A DNA stretch of 64,000 bases from Mycolicibacterium neworleansense (GTDB lineage: Bacteria; Actinomycetota; Actinomycetes; Mycobacteriales; Mycobacteriaceae), in assembly GCF_001245615.1 (NCBI RefSeq), contig NZ_CWKH01000001.1, positions 434,001 through 498,000 on the forward strand. Direction: 5' to 3'. This document shows positions 48,871 through 59,433 of this stretch, one piece after another. The number at the start of each line of letters is the position of its first letter. The stretch's first letter is position 1. The notes beneath the pieces were generated by a model that saw nothing but the letters and a program-made list of their open reading frames with translations, made no database searches and had not been told where the DNA came from. The position numbers and the translations under genes are program-made.

Positions 48871-50013
48871 GTGGCACGCGATTATTACGGCTTGCTCGGA
48901 GTGGGCAAAGGCGCGAGCGATTCGGAGATCAAACGCGCATATCGGCGATTGGCACGTGAGCTGCATCCCGACGTCAACCCCGACGAGGAGGCCCAAGCCC
49001 GGTTCACCGAGATCCAGGTCGCCTATGAGGTGCTGTCCGATCCGGAGAAGCGCCGCATCGTCGACATGGGCGGTGACCCGATGGAATCGGTGGGCGGAGC
49101 GCCCGGCGGATTCAGCGGGTTCGGCGGTCTCGGCGACGTGTTCGAGGCGTTCTTCGGTGGCGGCACCGCCTCGCGCGGTCCGGTCGGCCGGGTACGCCCG
49201 GGCGCCGATTCGCTGCTGCGGATGCGGCTGGACCTGGCGGAGTGCGCGACCGGCGTGACCAAGCAGGTCACCGTGGACACCGCGGTGCTCTGCGACCTGT
49301 GTCACGGCAAGGGCACCAACGGCAACTCCACGCCGATCACCTGTGACACCTGTGACGGGCGCGGCGAGATCCAGACCGTCCAGCGCTCGCTGCTGGGCCA
49401 GGTGATGACCACGCGTCCCTGCCCGGTCTGCGGCGGGATCGGTGAGGTCATCCCGGACCCGTGTAACCGATGCGGTGGCGACGGCCGGGTGCGTGCCCGC
49501 CGTGAGATCAGCGTCAAGATCCCGGCGGGTGTCGGCGACGGCATGCGCGTCCGGCTGGCCGCCCAGGGCGAGGTCGGCCCCGGCGGTGGGCCTGCGGGTG
49601 ACCTCTACGTCGAGGTGCACGAGAAGCAGCACGAGATCTTCGTCCGCGACGGTGATGATCTGCACTGCACCGTCTCGGTGCCGATGGTCGACGCCGCGCT
49701 GGGCACCACGGTCACCGTCGACGCGATCCTCGACGGACCCACCGAACTGAGCATCGCGGCAGGCACCCAGCCCGGCTCGGTGACCACGCTGCGCGGCCAC
49801 GGTATGCCGCATCTGCGCTCCGGGGTACGCGGCGACCTGCACGCCCACATCGATGTCGTGGTGCCGACGCGGCTCGACAGCACCGATACCGACCTGCTGC
49901 GCAAGCTGAAGGAGAACCGCGGCCGCGACGCCGCCGAGGTGCGCTCCACTTCGGCCCAGTCGAGTTCCGGCGGACTGTTCAGCCGCCTGCGCGAGACGTT
50001 CTCCGGCCGCTGA
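48871..50013 (+). CDS. dnaJ2: Chaperone DnaJ2
   Basis: 380 aa from GTG 48871. J domain with HPD ([12 protein letters not shown], about residues 30-36), Gly/Phe-rich linker, and the four-repeat zinc domain [32 protein letters not shown], followed by substrate-binding beta domains. It is the Hsp40 co-chaperone of DnaK. It is probably co-transcribed with hrcA and the rsmE remnant 16 nt downstream. Confidence 0.95.
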   Translation: MARDYYGLLGVGKGASDSEIKRAYRRLARELHPDVNPDEEAQARFTEIQVAYEVLSDPEKRRIVDMGGDPMESVGGAPGGFSGFGGLGDVFEAFFGGGTASRGPVGRVRPGADSLLRMRLDLAECATGVTKQVTVDTAVLCDLCHGKGTNGNSTPITCDTCDGRGEIQTVQRSLLGQVMTTRPCPVCGGIGEVIPDPCNRCGGDGRVRARREISVKIPAGVGDGMRVRLAAQGEVGPGGGPAGDLYVEVHEKQHEIFVRDGDDLHCTVSVPMVDAALGTTVTVDAILDGPTELSIAAGTQPGSVTTLRGHGMPHLRSGVRGDLHAHIDVVVPTRLDSTDTDLLRKLKENRGRDAAEVRSTSAQSSSGGLFSRLRETFSGR

Positions 50014-50029
50014 CGCCGGGGCTGACCCA

Positions 50030-50750
50030 ATGAGCGCAGCGCTTTTCTACGTCGACGCGCTGCCGGGCGCCGGGGAGCTCGCCGTCGTCGACGGCGACGA
50101 GGGTTTCCACGCGTCCAACGTGCGTCGCATCCGGGTCGGGGAGCAGATCGACCTGAGTGACGGCGCCGGGACGCTGGCGCACTGTGTCGTCGAGGAGACC
50201 GCCAAGGGCCGGTTGTCGGCGCGGCTGACCGAGCGGGTCGTCATCGCCGCACCGCGCCCGTCGGTGACCGTGGTGCAGGCGCTGCCCAAGTCCGACCGCT
50301 CGGAGCTGGCCGTCGAGCTGGCGACCGAGGCAGGTGCGGATGCCTTCCTGGCCTGGCAGGCATCTCGGTGCGTGGCCCGCTGGGAGGGCCCGAAAATGGA
50401 CAAGGGCCTGCGGCGTTGGGAGGCGGTGGCGCGCTCGGCGGCCGGTCGAGGGCGTGGTGTCGACGCCGGCGCTGACCCGGCGGGTCGCCGACGCGGTGTC
50501 CGGGGGAGCGTTGGTGCTGGCACTGCATGAGTCCGCCACCGAGCCGGTCGCGGAACTTCCTCTGGCCCAAGCGGATTCGTTGATCCTCATCGTCGGCCCC
50601 GAAGGTGGCATCGCCGACGAGGAGATCGCCGCGCTGACCGGGGCCGGCGCCAAGGCGGTCCGGCTCGGGCCGACCGTGCTGCGGACGTCGACGGCGGCAG
50701 CCGTGGCGTTGGGAGCGATCGGCGCGTTGACGGCGCGCTGGGAGATTTAG
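50030..50750 (+). pseudogene. rsmE: 16S rRNA m3U1498 methyltransferase RsmE, broken by a frameshift/deletion
   Basis: Frame one encodes the N-terminal PUA-like part and start of the SPOUT domain: [17 protein letters not shown] to [14 protein letters not shown] (about 50440). The family continuation ([18 protein letters not shown], then [16 protein letters not shown] and [12 protein letters not shown], the SAM knot) is in the +1 frame to 50750. Between ARSAA and VEGVVS about nine family residues (the RQSRR-type segment) are missing. The frame change implies that the lost length is 2 modulo 3, so roughly 26 or 29 nt. As read, translation ends at 50530 without the SAM site. It is either a real lesion or a sequencing/assembly deletion in GC-rich sequence. 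Confidence 0.85.
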
Positions 50751-50788
50751 CGCCGTCGGATGGCCTGGCCAGGCATTACGCTCCTTCT

Positions 50789-51505
50789 GTGAGTTTCCCG
50801 CCGCAAGGCCCGCCGCCGCCCTACGGGCAGCCCCCGTACGGGCAGCAGCCTCCGCATTGGCCACCGCCGCAGGGGCAGCCATGGCAGCCTTCACAATGGC
50901 CTCCGGCCCGCCCGCCCATCCGGCCGAAGAAATCGGGGCTCGCCATCGCGATCGTGGCCGTCGTCGCGGTCGTGGGCCTTTCGCTGGTCGGATTCATGGG
51001 GTACGCGATCTACCAGGTGAGCGGTGAGGGACAGGACCGGACTGCTCATTCGGCATCTGATTTCTCCGGCGTGTGCGACAACGATCGCATCACCAATGCC
51101 GCCGACTACGGCAAGCCGTACAACGTCGTGGCGTTCTTCAAAGGGCTCGGAATCGTCGACGAGATCTGGCTGCCGGTCGCTTCCGACAAATGGACGACCT
51201 CCGATGAGTACTCCGAGATCAATGTCGTCGCCTGCCTGGATCGAAAGAAGGGCAGCGAGGTGAAGGTCACTTCGTGCGTCGACGACGATGACGGGGACCA
51301 CGTCAAGGTCGACTACTACTCCGTCGAATACGAGGTCACGTTCCGCGAGGCCAAGACCGGCAAGGTGATCAAGAGCGGGGGGACGGTCACCGGCACCGCT
51401 GACAGTTGTCCCTATGTGGCCACCTACGATCGCCGGTCCCGCAAGATGTACGCCAGGCCGGACGACGATGCGGTTCGGGCTGCGGTGGACGCGTTCGCGG
51501 GCTGA
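50789..51505 (+). CDS. Proline/glutamine-rich single-pass membrane protein
   Basis: 238 aa from GTG 50789. Residues 1-45 are Pro/Gln/Gly-rich with PPYGQ repeats and cytosolic; about 49-72 is one membrane span (SGLAIAIVAVVAVVGLSLVG). The rest is an outside domain with four Cys (near GVCDN, VVACLD, TSCVDD, DSCPY), which could form two disulfides, and a very acidic CVDDDDGD loop. This layout resembles the DUF4333-type and other mycobacterial proline-rich membrane proteins; no function assigned. In M. tuberculosis PE_PGRS and other genes occupy this place, so it is a local difference. Confidence 0.7.
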   Translation: MSFPPQGPPPPYGQPPYGQQPPHWPPPQGQPWQPSQWPPARPPIRPKKSGLAIAIVAVVAVVGLSLVGFMGYAIYQVSGEGQDRTAHSASDFSGVCDNDRITNAADYGKPYNVVAFFKGLGIVDEIWLPVASDKWTTSDEYSEINVVACLDRKKGSEVKVTSCVDDDDGDHVKVDYYSVEYEVTFREAKTGKVIKSGGTVTGTADSCPYVATYDRRSRKMYARPDDDAVRAAVDAFAG

Positions 51506-51642
51506 TCCGGCGCGCCCCGCTGACCTGTATCTTCATCCGGCCTGCTTAACCATTGGGGCGTGTCGTTGACCAGCGGTAAACTGGCAACAGTGCGACGGCA
51601 GCCGGCCGTCAGGAAAACACGGAAAGCAGGCACAAACTCCAC

Positions 51643-52689
51643 GTGACGCCCCGCGACACGACCGCTGACTCGTCGGCCACCACATCGGAATCGGTCCGCA
51701 GCAGCATCACTGTTCCGCCCGACATCATCGTGGGCCTGCTCGGCTCCGCCGATGAAAATCTGCGGGCCCTTGAAAGACTTCTTCCCGCCGACATTCACGC
51801 CCGCGGCAATGAGATCACCTTCACCGGCGAGCCCGCCGACGTCGCACTGGCCGAACGCGTCGTGGCCGAGCTGATCGCCGTCGCCTCCAGCGGACAGGCG
51901 GTGACCCCTGAGGCGGTACGTCACAGCGTCGCCATCCTGACCGGCACCGAGGACGAGTCCCCGGCCGAGGTGCTGACACTCGACATCCTGAGCCGGCGCG
52001 GCAAGACCATCCGGCCCAAGACGCTCAACCAGAAGCGCTACGTCGATGCCATCGATGCGCACACCATCGTGTTCGGCATCGGCCCGGCCGGTACGGGCAA
52101 GACGTACCTGGCGATGGCCAAGGCGGTCAGTGCCCTGCAGACCAAGCAGGTCAGCCGGATCATCCTGACCCGCCCCGCGGTGGAGGCCGGCGAGCGCCTC
52201 GGCTTCCTGCCCGGCACATTGAGCGAGAAGATCGACCCGTATCTGCGGCCGCTCTATGACGCACTGCACGACATGATGGACCCCGAGCTCATTCCAAAGC
52301 TGATGAGTGCCGGGGTGATCGAGGTCGCACCGCTGGCATACATGCGTGGTCGCACGCTCAATGACGCGTTCATCATCCTCGACGAGGCGCAGAACACCAC
52401 CGCCGAACAGATGAAGATGTTCCTGACCCGGCTCGGGTTCGGATCGAAAGTCGTTGTCACGGGCGACATTACGCAGGTGGATCTGCCCGGCGGCAACACC
52501 TCGGGCCTGCGGGCGGCGATGAACATCCTCGACGGTATCGACGACATCCATTTCGCCGAACTCACCAGTGCCGACGTGGTCCGTCACCGCCTGGTATCCG
52601 AGATCGTCGACGCTTACGCCCGACATGAGGAGCCGGCCTTGCTCAACCGTGCCCAACGCCGTTCGTCGAACGGGCGGCCACGCAGATGA
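51643..52689 (+). CDS. phoH1: PhoH-like ATPase (PhoH1)
   Basis: 348 aa. An N-terminal KH-like segment is followed by the PhoH domain: Walker [13 protein letters not shown] (about 147-158), [12 protein letters not shown], Walker [22 protein letters not shown]. Cytosolic ATPase/RNA-associated protein. The next gene, ybeY, overlaps by ATGA, as in most bacteria, linking it to RNA processing and ribosome quality. Confidence 0.92.
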   Translation: MTPRDTTADSSATTSESVRSSITVPPDIIVGLLGSADENLRALERLLPADIHARGNEITFTGEPADVALAERVVAELIAVASSGQAVTPEAVRHSVAILTGTEDESPAEVLTLDILSRRGKTIRPKTLNQKRYVDAIDAHTIVFGIGPAGTGKTYLAMAKAVSALQTKQVSRIILTRPAVEAGERLGFLPGTLSEKIDPYLRPLYDALHDMMDPELIPKLMSAGVIEVAPLAYMRGRTLNDAFIILDEAQNTTAEQMKMFLTRLGFGSKVVVTGDITQVDLPGGNTSGLRAAMNILDGIDDIHFAELTSADVVRHRLVSEIVDAYARHEEPALLNRAQRRSSNGRPRR

Positions 52690-53222
52690 GCGTTGAGGTA
52701 TCCAACGAGTCGGGCATCGATGTCTCCGAGGATGAACTGATCAGCGTCGCGCGTTTCGTCATCGCGAAGATGGACGTCAACCCGGCGGCCGAGTTGTCGA
52801 TGGTGCTGGTGGACAGCGCCGCCATGGCGGATCTGCACATGCGGTGGATGGACCTGCCGGGCCCCACCGATGTGATGAGTTTCCCGATGGACGAGCTGGA
52901 ACCCGGCGGGCGGCCGGACTCTCCCGAGCCAGGCCCCTCGATGCTCGGCGACATCGTGTTGTGCCCGGAATTCGCCGAACAGCAGGCCGCCAAGGCCGGG
53001 CACTCGCTCGGCCAGGAGCTGGCCCTGCTGACCGTGCACGGGGTGCTGCACCTGCTCGGCTACGACCACGCTGAGCCCGACGAGGAAAAAGAGATGTTCG
53101 CGCTGCAGCGTCAGCTCCTCGAGGAATGGGTGGCTGATCAGGTCGAGGCATATCACGCCGACCGGCAGAGCCAGAAGGATCAGAGCCTGCTGGACAAGTC
53201 ACGATATTTCGACGAACCGTGA
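52686..53222 (+). CDS. ybeY: Endoribonuclease YbeY
   Basis: 178 aa. The zinc site [16 protein letters not shown] is the H-x3-H-x5-H motif, and [11 protein letters not shown] is the other family signature. It acts in 16S rRNA 3' maturation and ribosome quality control. It overlaps phoH1 and the following CBS protein gene (GTGA). Confidence 0.94.
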   Translation: MSVEVSNESGIDVSEDELISVARFVIAKMDVNPAAELSMVLVDSAAMADLHMRWMDLPGPTDVMSFPMDELEPGGRPDSPEPGPSMLGDIVLCPEFAEQQAAKAGHSLGQELALLTVHGVLHLLGYDHAEPDEEKEMFALQRQLLEEWVADQVEAYHADRQSQKDQSLLDKSRYFDEP

Positions 53223-54520
53223 CCGGCATACTTCCGCTGCTCGGCGCCGTGGTGCTGGTCGCGTTCGGTGGCCTGTTCGCCGCCATCGACGCCGCGCTGT
53301 CGACCGTCTCGATCGCGCGGATCGAGGAGCTGGTCCGCGACGAACGCCCGGGTGCGGCCCGGCTCAGCCGGGTGGTCGCCGAGCGGCCCCGATACATCAA
53401 TCTTGTTGTGCTGCTGCGGATCACCTGTGAGATCAGCGCAACGGTCCTGCTCGTCTCCTTCCTGGACGGCCACCTCGGCGTCGGCTGGGGTCTGGTGGCG
53501 GCGGCCGCGATCATGGTGGTGACGAGCTTCGTGGCCATCGGCGTCGGCCCCCGTACGGTCGGCAGGCAGAACGCCTACTCCATCGCGCTGATCTCGGCAT
53601 TGCCGCTGCAGGCCATCTCCGTGCTGCTCACCCCGATCAGCCGGCTGCTGGTGCTGATCGGTAACGCGCTCACCCCCGGGCGGGGCTTCCGTAACGGCCC
53701 GTTCGCCTCGGAGATCGAGTTGCGCGAGGTTGTGGACCTGGCCCAGCAGCGGGGCGTGGTGGCCGACGAGGAACGCCGGATGATCCAGTCGGTGTTCGAA
53801 CTCGGGGACACCCCGGCGCGTGAGGTCATGGTGCCGCGCACCGAGATGGTGTGGATCGAAAGCGACAAATCAGCGGGTCAAGCGACGTCATTGGCGGTGC
53901 GCAGCGGACATTCGCGCATCCCGGTGATCGGGGAGAACGTCGACGACATCGTCGGCGTGGTGTACCTGAAAGACCTTGTCCAGCAGACCTATTACTCGAC
54001 CAACGGCGGCCGCGACACCAACGTCGCACAGGTGATGCGTCCGGCGGTGTTCGTGCCGGACTCCAAACCGCTCGACGAACTGCTCAACGAGATGCAGCGC
54101 GACCGCAACCACATGGCGTTGCTGGTCGATGAATACGGCGCCATTGCGGGCCTGGTCACGATCGAGGACGTCCTGGAGGAGATCGTCGGCGAGATCGCCG
54201 ACGAGTACGACACCGACGAGGTGGCCCCGGTCGAGGACATCGGTGACCGGCAGTACCGGGTGTCGGCACGGTTGCCGATCGAAGACCTCTGCGAGCTCTA
54301 CGAAATGGAGGCCGACGAGGATCTCGACGTGGACACCGTCGGCGGTCTGGTGGCTTTCGAATTGGGCCGCGTGCCGCTGCCCGGCGCCGAGGTCACGTGG
54401 GACGGCCTGCGGCTGCGTGCCGAGGGCGGTTCCGACCATCGTGGCCGGGTGCGGATCGGCACGGTCCTGGTCAGCCCGGTTGAATCCGACAAACAGGAGA
54501 CCCGAGAAACCGATGAGTGA
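53219..54520 (+). CDS. CorC/HlyC-type CBS-domain membrane protein
   Basis: 433 aa from GTG 53219. N-terminal DUF21/CNNM membrane domain (about 1-170, four hydrophobic stretches), CBS pair (about 190-310, [59 protein letters not shown]) and C-terminal CorC_HlyC domain (about 335-420). Likely a Mg/Co transport or efflux protein. Corresponds to Rv2366c. It overlaps both neighbours, part of the phoH-ybeY-corC-era operon. Confidence 0.92.
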   Translation: MTGILPLLGAVVLVAFGGLFAAIDAALSTVSIARIEELVRDERPGAARLSRVVAERPRYINLVVLLRITCEISATVLLVSFLDGHLGVGWGLVAAAAIMVVTSFVAIGVGPRTVGRQNAYSIALISALPLQAISVLLTPISRLLVLIGNALTPGRGFRNGPFASEIELREVVDLAQQRGVVADEERRMIQSVFELGDTPAREVMVPRTEMVWIESDKSAGQATSLAVRSGHSRIPVIGENVDDIVGVVYLKDLVQQTYYSTNGGRDTNVAQVMRPAVFVPDSKPLDELLNEMQRDRNHMALLVDEYGAIAGLVTIEDVLEEIVGEIADEYDTDEVAPVEDIGDRQYRVSARLPIEDLCELYEMEADEDLDVDTVGGLVAFELGRVPLPGAEVTWDGLRLRAEGGSDHRGRVRIGTVLVSPVESDKQETRETDE

Positions 54521-54830
54521 GCTCGACGCAGAAGACAACAAGCTCGTGGTCCTGGCCCGTGGCGCGATGGGCCGCGCCGAGGCGTCCTCGGGTGCGGCGG
54601 TCCGTGATCAGGACGGCCGCACCTACGCCGGCGCGCCGGTCACCCTGGCAGCACTGCAGCTGACCGCGCTGCAGGCGGCGGTGGCCGCCGCGGTGTCCAG
54701 CGGTGCCACCGGCCTTGAGGCAGCAGTGCTGGTCGGCGGCGCCGCCGACGACGCAGGCATCGCCGCGGTGCGGGAACTGTCCGGCGACGCCGCGGTGATC
54801 GTCACCGATCGCGCCGGGAACCCGCTATGA
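54513..54830 (+). CDS. Cytidine-deaminase-like protein lacking the catalytic zinc site
   Basis: 105 aa from ATG 54513. The start [38 protein letters not shown] follows the cytidine deaminase fold, but the HAE/CAE and PCxxC zinc motifs are absent: the helix that should carry CAE reads [11 protein letters not shown], and the second site reads ELSGDA. It cannot be an active deaminase. A small protein of this kind (Rv2365c) always sits before era in mycobacteria as I recall, perhaps with a structural role. It overlaps corC and era by a few bases. Confidence 0.75.
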   Translation: MSELDAEDNKLVVLARGAMGRAEASSGAAVRDQDGRTYAGAPVTLAALQLTALQAAVAAAVSSGATGLEAAVLVGGAADDAGIAAVRELSGDAAVIVTDRAGNPL

Positions 54831-55726
54831 CCGAATTCCGTTCCGGTTTCGTATGTTTCGTCGGCAGGCCCAATACCGGCAAGTCGACGCTGACCAACGC
54901 CCTGGTGGGGCAGAAGGTCGCGATCACCTCCAACCGGCCGCAGACCACCCGGCATACGATCCGCGGCATCGTGCACCGCGACGACTTCCAGATCATCCTG
55001 GTCGACACCCCCGGGTTGCACCGCCCGCGGACCCTGCTCGGTCAGCGGCTCAACGATCTGGTCAAGGACACCTACTCCGAGGTGGACGTGATCGGTCTGT
55101 GCATTCCCGCCGACGAACGCATCGGTCCCGGTGACCGTTGGATCTATCAGCAGATTCGCGCGGTGGCGCCCAGGACGACGCTGATCGCCGTGGTCACCAA
55201 GATCGACAAGGTGCCCAGGGAGCGGGTCGCCGAACAACTGATGGCCGTCAGCGAGCTCTTGGGGCCGGACGCCGACATCGTGCCGGTCTCGGCCACGGCG
55301 GGGGAGCAACTCGATGTGCTCACCGATGTGCTGGTCTCCAAACTGCCTCCGGGGCCTGCCTATTACCCTGACGGCGAACTCACCGATGAGCCCGAGGAAG
55401 TACTGATGGCCGAGCTCATCCGCGAGGCCGCCCTGGAAGGCGTACGCGACGAGTTGCCGCACTCGCTGGCCGTCGTCATCGAGGAAGTGTCCGAAAGAGA
55501 AGGCCGTGACGACCTGATCGACGTGCACGCGATCCTCTACGTCGAGCGCGACAGCCAGAAGGGCATCGTGATCGGCAAGGGCGGTGCGCGGCTGCGCGAG
55601 GTCGGTACGGCTGCCCGGACCCAGATCGAAAAGCTGCTCGGTACAAAGGTTTATCTAGACCTGCGGGTCAAGATCGCCAAGAACTGGCAGCGTGATCCCA
55701 AGCAACTCGGCCGGCTCGGGTTCTGA
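54827..55726 (+). CDS. era: GTPase Era
   Basis: 299 aa. G1 GRPNTGKST (about residues 12-20), G3 DTPGLH, G4 TKIDKV, and the C-terminal KH domain with GIVIGKGGARLREVGTAAR. It binds the 3' end of 16S rRNA and assists small-subunit assembly. ATG 54827 overlaps the preceding stop. It is last in the operon and convergent with the amidase, 15 nt apart. Confidence 0.95.
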   Translation: MTEFRSGFVCFVGRPNTGKSTLTNALVGQKVAITSNRPQTTRHTIRGIVHRDDFQIILVDTPGLHRPRTLLGQRLNDLVKDTYSEVDVIGLCIPADERIGPGDRWIYQQIRAVAPRTTLIAVVTKIDKVPRERVAEQLMAVSELLGPDADIVPVSATAGEQLDVLTDVLVSKLPPGPAYYPDGELTDEPEEVLMAELIREAALEGVRDELPHSLAVVIEEVSEREGRDDLIDVHAILYVERDSQKGIVIGKGGARLREVGTAARTQIEKLLGTKVYLDLRVKIAKNWQRDPKQLGRLGF

Positions 55727-55741
55727 CCTCGACCGGCAACG

Positions 55742-57238
55742 TCAACCGGCCTGGCGGTCGAGTGCGTTGATCGCGGCGGCCGCCTGCGAGGCATCGGTCT
55801 GCGACGGGGTATTCCACCAGACCTCGGGCTGCTTGGCTGCCCAGCCGGTGATCGCCTCCAGCTCGGCGGCCAGTGAGATCAGCAGCGGCTCACTGTCGGC
55901 CGGACCCATCAGCTGCACGCCGATCGGCAGGCCGTCGGAGGTGAAGCCGGCGGGCACGTTGATCGACGGCCAGCCCAGCAGGTTCCACGGCCAGGTCAAC
56001 GGGCACGCGGCGATCGAGCTGCGTTCGGTGGCCGACCACCCGCGGCGGTCGAATTCATGTGTGAGCGGCGGTGGCTGGGCCGTTGTCGGAGCGATGATGA
56101 CGTCGACGAGGTTGAAGATCCAGGACATGCGGCGCTGCGCGGCAGCCTCGTGCGCGCGGGCCTTGCGCAGCACGTCCTGAGACAGCAGGCGGCCGATCCT
56201 CATGTTGGCCACGGTGCGCTCGTCCAAGGGCACGTCGCCGAGCCGCTCGGCCCAGTCCAGCAGACCCGCGGTCGAGCGGGCCAGGAAATCCCACGACATT
56301 CGCAGGCTGTAGTTGGGGTCTTTGGCCACCACGGTGTGGCCCAGATTGCCGAGCTGATCGGCGACGGCCTGCAGTGCGTCACGGATCTCGGGGTGCAGCG
56401 TGGCGGGAAATCCGGTGAACGGCAACTTCGTCGACATCGCCACCCGCAGCGGCCCGGGCGCGCGACTGACATGCTCGAGGGCCTGGATCGGTGCCGGCTT
56501 GTGCAGATCGCCCTCGGCATTCCCGGATGCGGCGTCGAGCACCAGGGCCGCGTCGGTGACGGTGCGGGCGAGCACCCCGTTGACGGTGATGCCGTTGAAC
56601 GCCTCGGGCAGCGGCCAGGTGGAGATGCGTCCGCGCTGCGGCTTGATGCCGACCAGGTGTGTCCACGCGGCGGGGATGCGGACGCTGCCCGCACCGTCGG
56701 ACCCGATGGCCGCCGTCACCAGGCCCGCCGCCACGGCCGCGGCGCTGCCGCCCGAGGATCCGCCCGGGCTGTGCTTACGGGACCACGGGTTGCGGGTGTG
56801 CCCGAAGCCGGGGCCACCGGTGAACGGCCACTGTCCGAGCTCGCAGGTGTTCGTCTTCCCGACGATGACCGCACCGGCGGCGCGCAGCCGGCGCACCACC
56901 TCGGCGTCGGCGGTCGCGACGCGCACGTCGCCGTCGGTGCCGAATCGGGTGGGCACCCCGGCGATGTCGACGTCATCCTTGACCGCGATCGGGATTCCCA
57001 GCAGTGGGAGCTGTTTGCCGGCTGCGCGAGCCGTGTCGGCCTTGGCGGCGTCGGCCAGCGCCTGCTCTGTGAGCACCACCCGGAAGGCGTTGAGCGTGGG
57101 CTGGCTCGCGGTGATGGCATGCAGTGACTGACGTACCAGTTCGTCAGAAGTGACTGCGCCGCTGGCAAGTTGATACAGCTGATGCGTCAGGGTGGGAAAA
57201 GGCGGGGTGGTGGAGTCGGAAGTCGCAGATTTGGCCAT
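55742..57238 (-). CDS. amiA2: Amidase-signature family amidase (AmiA2-like)
   Basis: 498 aa from ATG 57238 (GTG 57241 is possible). Ser-cisSer-Lys triad: Lys in IAVKDDVDIAG, Ser in HSPGGSSGGSAAAVAAG, nucleophile Ser in GSDGAGSVRIPA. Cytosolic hydrolase of carboxylic amides; substrate unknown. Corresponds to Rv2363. The open frame upstream of ATG 57238 overlaps recO antisense and is not coding. Divergent from recO with a 63-nt gap. Confidence 0.92.
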   Translation of the reverse strand: MAKSATSDSTTPPFPTLTHQLYQLASGAVTSDELVRQSLHAITASQPTLNAFRVVLTEQALADAAKADTARAAGKQLPLLGIPIAVKDDVDIAGVPTRFGTDGDVRVATADAEVVRRLRAAGAVIVGKTNTCELGQWPFTGGPGFGHTRNPWSRKHSPGGSSGGSAAAVAAGLVTAAIGSDGAGSVRIPAAWTHLVGIKPQRGRISTWPLPEAFNGITVNGVLARTVTDAALVLDAASGNAEGDLHKPAPIQALEHVSRAPGPLRVAMSTKLPFTGFPATLHPEIRDALQAVADQLGNLGHTVVAKDPNYSLRMSWDFLARSTAGLLDWAERLGDVPLDERTVANMRIGRLLSQDVLRKARAHEAAAQRRMSWIFNLVDVIIAPTTAQPPPLTHEFDRRGWSATERSSIAACPLTWPWNLLGWPSINVPAGFTSDGLPIGVQLMGPADSEPLLISLAAELEAITGWAAKQPEVWWNTPSQTDASQAAAAINALDRQAG

Positions 57239-57301
57239 CACTTTCGAGAATATCGGCGGTGCATAACGGAACCTGTCCGGCCATGGTGCGACACTGTCAC
57301 G

Positions 57302-58156
57302 ATGCGGCTGTACCGGGACCGGGCGGTGGTGCTGCGCCAGCACAAGCTCGGCGAGGCCGACCGGATTGTCACCCTGCTCACCCGCAACCATGGTTTGGTG
57401 CGCGCGGTGGCCAAGGGGGTTCGGCGTACCCGCAGCAAGTTCGGCGCGCGGCTGGAACCGTTTGCCCACATCGACGTGCAGCTGCATCCCGGGCGCAACC
57501 TCGACATCGTCACCCAGGTGCAGGCCATAGACGCGTTCGCCGCCGACATCGTCAGTGACTACGGCCGCTACACCAGTGCATGCGCGATGCTGGAGACCGC
57601 CGAGCGGCTGGCCGGGGAGGAGCGGGCGCCGATGCCTGACCTGCACCGGCTCACGGTGGCCGCACTACGGGCCATCGCCGACGGGCGCCGGGCCCGGGAA
57701 CTGGTGCTCGACTCCTACCTGCTGCGGGCGATGACGATCGCCGGGTGGGCGCCGGCACTGACCGAGTGCGCCCGCTGTGCCGCGCCGGGCCCGCACCGGG
57801 CATTCCACGTCGCCGCCGGCGGCAGTGTGTGCGTGCACTGCCGGCCCAGCGGATCCAGCACTCCGCCCCAACCCGTACTGGAGCTGATGTCGGCGCTGCA
57901 CGAGGGCGACTGGGAATATGCCGAGGCCTCCTCATCGAGCCATCGCACCCAGGCCAGCGGACTGATCGCGGCGCATCTGCAGTGGCACCTGGAACGTCAG
58001 CTGCGGACATTGCCTCTGGTCGAGCGGGTGTACCGGATCGATCGGACAGTCGCCGAGCAGCGCGCGACGCTGGTCAGGCAGGATATGGGCCATGGCATTG
58101 ACGAAGGACGGGAAGCGGGGCAAGTCGACCTACCCACAGCTGCCCCCGGCGCCTGA
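57302..58156 (+). CDS. recO: DNA repair protein RecO
   Basis: 284 aa from ATG 57302 ([21 protein letters not shown]). N-terminal OB fold, helical middle, and a C4 zinc finger CARC ... CVHC (about residues 157-180). Mediator for RecA loading in the RecFOR pathway. It is a little longer than usual (about 265) because the C-terminus runs 65 nt into uppS. Confidence 0.93.
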   Translation: MRLYRDRAVVLRQHKLGEADRIVTLLTRNHGLVRAVAKGVRRTRSKFGARLEPFAHIDVQLHPGRNLDIVTQVQAIDAFAADIVSDYGRYTSACAMLETAERLAGEERAPMPDLHRLTVAALRAIADGRRARELVLDSYLLRAMTIAGWAPALTECARCAAPGPHRAFHVAAGGSVCVHCRPSGSSTPPQPVLELMSALHEGDWEYAEASSSSHRTQASGLIAAHLQWHLERQLRTLPLVERVYRIDRTVAEQRATLVRQDMGHGIDEGREAGQVDLPTAAPGA

Positions 58157-58985
58157 GGACTACCCGGTCTTCCCGGACACCTCGAGCTGGCCCGTCGTCT
58201 TCCCGGAGATCCCGGCCGGCACCAACGGCCGGTTCGCCCGTCCGCCGCAGCACACCTCCAAGGCCGTCGCGCCGCGGATCCCCGCCGATCAGGTTCCCAA
58301 TCACGTCGCCGTGGTGATGGACGGCAACGGTCGGTGGGCCACACAGCGTGGCCTGGGCCGCACCGAGGGACACAAGATGGGTGAGGCGGTGCTGATCGAC
58401 ATCACCTGCGGCGCCATCGAATTGGGCATCAAGCACTTGAGCGTCTACGCGTTCTCCACCGAGAACTGGAAGCGCAGCGCCGAGGAGGTCCGGTTCCTGA
58501 TGGGGTTCAACCGGGAGGTGGTACGGCGCCGCCGGGAAAACCTGAACGCCATGGGCGTGAACATGCGCTGGGTCGGCTCGCGGCCCAAGATGTGGCGCAG
58601 CGTGATCAAGGAATTCGACATCGCCGAACAGATGACGGTCGGCAACGACGTCATCACGGTCAACTACTGCGTCAACTACGGAGGGCGCACCGAGATCGTT
58701 GAAGCAGCGCAGGCACTGGCCGCCGAGGCCGTCGAGGGCAAGGTCAACCCGGGCCGCATCACCGAGGCGTCCTTCGCCAAGCATCTGCACCGCCCCGACA
58801 TCCCCGATGTGGACCTGTTCATCCGGACCTCGGGGGAGCAGCGGGCCAGCAACTTCCTGCTGTGGCAGTCGGCCTACGCCGAGTTCGTGTTCCAGGACAA
58901 GCTGTGGCCGGATTACGACCGGCGCGACCTGTGGGCGGCATGCGAGGAGTACGTGAACCGCAACCGTCGCTTCGGTAGGGCCTGA
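58092..58985 (+). CDS. uppS: Long-chain (decaprenyl) cis-polyprenyl diphosphate synthase
   Basis: 297 aa. Catalytic [17 protein letters not shown] (Asp, about residue 77), [13 protein letters not shown], and [18 protein letters not shown]. The length and long Pro-rich N-terminus fit Rv2361c, which extends farnesyl diphosphate to decaprenyl diphosphate for peptidoglycan and arabinan lipid carriers at the membrane. It overlaps recO by 65 nt. Confidence 0.94.
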   Translation: MALTKDGKRGKSTYPQLPPAPEDYPVFPDTSSWPVVFPEIPAGTNGRFARPPQHTSKAVAPRIPADQVPNHVAVVMDGNGRWATQRGLGRTEGHKMGEAVLIDITCGAIELGIKHLSVYAFSTENWKRSAEEVRFLMGFNREVVRRRRENLNAMGVNMRWVGSRPKMWRSVIKEFDIAEQMTVGNDVITVNYCVNYGGRTEIVEAAQALAAEAVEGKVNPGRITEASFAKHLHRPDIPDVDLFIRTSGEQRASNFLLWQSAYAEFVFQDKLWPDYDRRDLWAACEEYVNRNRRFGRA

Positions 58986-58986
58986 C

Positions 58987-59433
58987 ATGCCCGGCCTCCT
59001 GCAGCGGTTGTCCTCGGTGCTCGGCGAGGTGATGTCGGTCGTCGAGGAAGAAGACGGTGCGCTGACCGTGACGGTCGACGGCTCGGTGGCCTCGATTCGG
59101 GTGGTGGCCATCGCCGAGGACCTGGAGATGGTCTCGCTGACCCAGCCGTTGGCCTGGGATCTTCCGCTGAACAACAAGATTCGCGAGCGGGTGTCCGACC
59201 ACGCCAGCAAGACGATGCTGGGCACGGTGGTGCTGGTGGAGAAATTGGTCGAGACGCCCACTAACGGGGCGACACCCAAGGGAGCCTCGCGCAAACGACC
59301 GGCCAAGAAGGTCGCCGACGTGATGCTGCGTTACAACTTTCCCGCGGCCGGGCTCACCGACGACGCGCTGCGCACACTGATCCTGATGGTGTTGGCCACC
59401 GGTGCCGATGTGCGCCGGGACCTGATGTCGTGA
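58987..59433 (+). CDS. Conserved hypothetical protein (Rv2360c-like)
   Basis: 148 aa, 1 nt after uppS. N-terminal half MPGLLQRLSSVLGEVMSVV, then LTVTVDGSVASIRVVAIAEDLEMVSLTQPLAWDLP; basic KGASRKRPAKK stretch near residue 98; C-terminal VMLRYNFPAAGLTDDALRTLI. The first part resembles the type III secretion chaperone-like (YbjN-type) fold of actinobacterial small proteins, but I make no functional claim. Its stop overlaps the Nudix gene (GTGA). Confidence 0.7.
   Translation: MPGLLQRLSSVLGEVMSVVEEEDGALTVTVDGSVASIRVVAIAEDLEMVSLTQPLAWDLPLNNKIRERVSDHASKTMLGTVVLVEKLVETPTNGATPKGASRKRPAKKVADVMLRYNFPAAGLTDDALRTLILMVLATGADVRRDLMS

Noticed and set aside
57239..57646. N-terminal extension of the amidase
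   Set aside because: It is antisense to recO and out of the family length; the protein-like sequence begins at MAKSATSD.
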